DNA from: JBFMFR01 sp040752025
GTDB lineage: Bacteria > Chloroflexota > Anaerolineae > Anaerolineales > UBA4823
Reading direction: 5' to 3'
Length of the DNA: 64,000 bases
NCBI GenBank assembly: GCA_040752025.1
Contig: JBFMFR010000005.1
Coordinates: 124,001 to 188,000 of the forward strand
Part shown: positions 62,913 to 64,000 of the stretch, in pieces
How the letters are laid out: each line of letters starts with the position of its first letter
Numbering within the stretch: the stretch's first letter is position 1
Notes under the pieces: generated by a model
Databases searched by the model: none
Seen by the model: the letters and a program-made list of their open reading frames with translations, nothing else
Told to the model about the DNA's origin: nothing
Translations under genes and position numbers: made by a program

Positions 62913-63901
62913 ATGAAATCTTTGAGCTTGGCATCGCCATCATCCTGTTTATCCAGGGCCTGGGCGCCTGGCTGCTTGCTCCCATGAAACTGGCGACCTT
63001 CCTGGGCTACGAGGAATTCTATCTGTTCGTTGCCCCGGCCATCTACTGGTGTTTCAGCACCAGCCTGGGACTGCGCCTGGGCTTGAGCTTAATGATCAGC
63101 GGCTCGCTCAACTCCGTGCTCAAGATGGCCATGCACGGTCCGCGGCCCTACTGGCTCGATCCCAAGGTGCACCCCTACAGCAGCGAAATTTCCTTTGGGG
63201 TGCCCTCCGGGCATGCGCAGAACGCCACCGTAGTCTGGGGCACCCTGGCTGCCTGGCTACGCCGGCGCTGGGCCTGGGTAGCTGCTGGAGTGTTGATCTT
63301 CCTGATTGGTTTCTCGCGCTTGTACCTGGCCGTGCACTTCCCACACGATGTGCTCCTGGGCTGGCTGATCGGCGCGCTGCTGCTCTGGCTCATCCTGGCC
63401 CTGGAAGGCCGACTGATGGCCTGGCTTGGCAAGATGAAAATTACCGAACAGGCCCTGGCAGCCCTGGGTTTCTCGCTGGCCATGATCCTGCTGGGCGCTT
63501 TGATGCGCCTGGGTTGGAGTAATTGGAGCTTCCCGGCAGAGTGGGCGCAGAATGCCGCCAGCGCTGTAACGCAGATCGAACCGATCAATCCCTGGGCGCT
63601 CTCTGGAATAGTATCCAATGCTGGCACCTTCTTTGGCCTGGCCCTGGGCGGATTATGGATCAAGAGCCGCAATGGTTTCGATGTCAGCGGCCCGGCCTGG
63701 CAGCGCCTGGCGCGCTTCCTGATCGGTGTGGCCGGTGTAGCCCTGCTCTGGTATGGCCTGGGCGCCGTTTTCCCGCGCGGCGAGACCTGGTTGCCCTTCT
63801 TGCTGCGTTACCTGCGCTACGCGCTGGTGGGCCTGTGGATCACTGGCCTCAGTCCCATCCTGTTCATCCGCTTCGGGCTGGCAAAACCCCTGCAATCCTG
63901 A
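62909..63901 (+). CDS. PAP2-family membrane phosphatase
   Basis: A 330-residue membrane protein with the three PAP2 motifs: KMAMHGPRPYW (K-x(6)-RP), PSGH in FGVPSGHAQN and SRLYLAVHFPHDVLLG (SR-x(5)-H-x(3)-D). It should dephosphorylate a lipid phosphate or undecaprenyl diphosphate on the outer face. About 8 helices; the C-terminal third is longer than the core domain. AGGAGG precedes the ATG. Confidence 0.93.
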   Translation: MNEIFELGIAIILFIQGLGAWLLAPMKLATFLGYEEFYLFVAPAIYWCFSTSLGLRLGLSLMISGSLNSVLKMAMHGPRPYWLDPKVHPYSSEISFGVPSGHAQNATVVWGTLAAWLRRRWAWVAAGVLIFLIGFSRLYLAVHFPHDVLLGWLIGALLLWLILALEGRLMAWLGKMKITEQALAALGFSLAMILLGALMRLGWSNWSFPAEWAQNAASAVTQIEPINPWALSGIVSNAGTFFGLALGGLWIKSRNGFDVSGPAWQRLARFLIGVAGVALLWYGLGAVFPRGETWLPFLLRYLRYALVGLWITGLSPILFIRFGLAKPLQS

Positions 63902-63912
63902 AGGCCATTGGA

Positions 63913-63950
63913 CAAAAAAAGTGCGGGCACTGCATGCCCGCACTTTTTGG
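63913..63950. terminator. Bidirectional intrinsic terminator
   Basis: GTGCGGGCA/TGCCCGCAC stem (63921-63929 with 63935-63943), 5-nt loop, flanked by A-run and T-run on either side, so it can terminate both the PAP2 transcript and a convergent minus-strand gene. Confidence 0.9.
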
Positions 63951-63967
63951 TTTCGCCTGTATAGGAA

Positions 63968-64000
63968 CTAGTCCTCCCTTTGGGCAGCCAGTTCTTTCTG
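63968..64000 (-). CDS. Possible C-terminal end of a gene beyond the window
   Basis: Ten codons read QKELAAQRED and end in TAG on the minus strand, facing the bidirectional terminator. The convergent layout fits a real gene, but the stretch is too short to identify. Confidence 0.25.
   Translation of the reverse strand, partial: QKELAAQRED

Noticed and set aside
1..64000. CRISPR arrays, insertion sequences, rRNA genes, prophage genes
   Set aside because: No regularly spaced direct repeats, transposases, integrases, structural phage genes or rRNA sequences were found on either strand.

Overview
The window looks like a chromosomal piece of a GC-rich member of the Chloroflexota, most likely an Anaerolineae-type bacterium. 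This is inferred from Thr/Pro-rich linkers in lipoproteins, two-component regulator propeller kinases, a C-terminal YxPLV tail on secreted proteins and the overall gene repertoire; no marker gene such as 16S rRNA is present. Most genes are strongly G+C rich, but the block at about 35.3-44.7 kb is visibly lower (hand counts: 50% at 36001-36060, 73% at 15301-15360).

Layout. 1-9.3 kb: envelope and hypothetical genes (partial penicillin-binding-type serine hydrolase, ArsR-type regulator, DUF3795, GNAT, beta-helix protein, DUF885 lipoprotein peptidase, orphan lipoprotein, small membrane protein). 9.7-17 kb: small-molecule and nucleotide enzymes on the + strand (cytidine-deaminase family, alpha/beta hydrolase, KptA RNA 2'-phosphotransferase overlapping an isochorismatase-family hydrolase, PepF-type peptidase, amidase, MFS transporter). 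17.1-23.4 kb: signalling block (lone receiver, 1443-residue propeller/GAF histidine kinase, NarL-type regulator, ECF sigma factor), punctuated by two copies of an 80-bp element with a covarying hairpin. 23.5-27.4 kb: small membrane proteins and a membrane-embedded spermidine-synthase-like protein.

27.5-35.2 kb (- strand): two different leucyl-tRNA synthetases separated by three small genes. The upstream one (leuS2) is preceded by a complete T-box riboswitch with a CUC (Leu) specifier; the downstream one (leuS1) has no T-box and carries an extra ~105 residues between the editing and catalytic halves. 35.2-44.8 kb: a tRNA-Ala(GGC) gene, an L-arabinose operon (LacI-type regulator, YtfQRT-YjfF-type ABC importer, FGGY kinase, L-arabinose isomerase) and a tRNA-Ala(CGC) gene, all on the - strand. 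The regulator has a clear promoter with a palindromic operator.

45-48 kb: two tandem secreted seven-repeat beta-propeller genes duplicated together with their leaders. 48.1-50.4 kb: LytS/LytR-type two-component pair. 50.4-54 kb: HEPN/MNT and Phd/PIN toxin-antitoxin pairs flanking a Ser/Thr kinase fused to a C-type-lectin/FGE-like domain. The 3' end of that kinase has the codon pattern of a diversity-generating-retroelement variable region and is followed by palindromes; no reverse transcriptase lies in the window. 54-64 kb: methyltransferase, LON-domain protein, membrane glycosyltransferase, a second spermidine-synthase-like membrane protein, M24 peptidase, a membrane-anchored tandem L7/L12-CTD-like protein, esterase, MFS transporter and PAP2 phosphatase, ending in a strong hairpin terminator.
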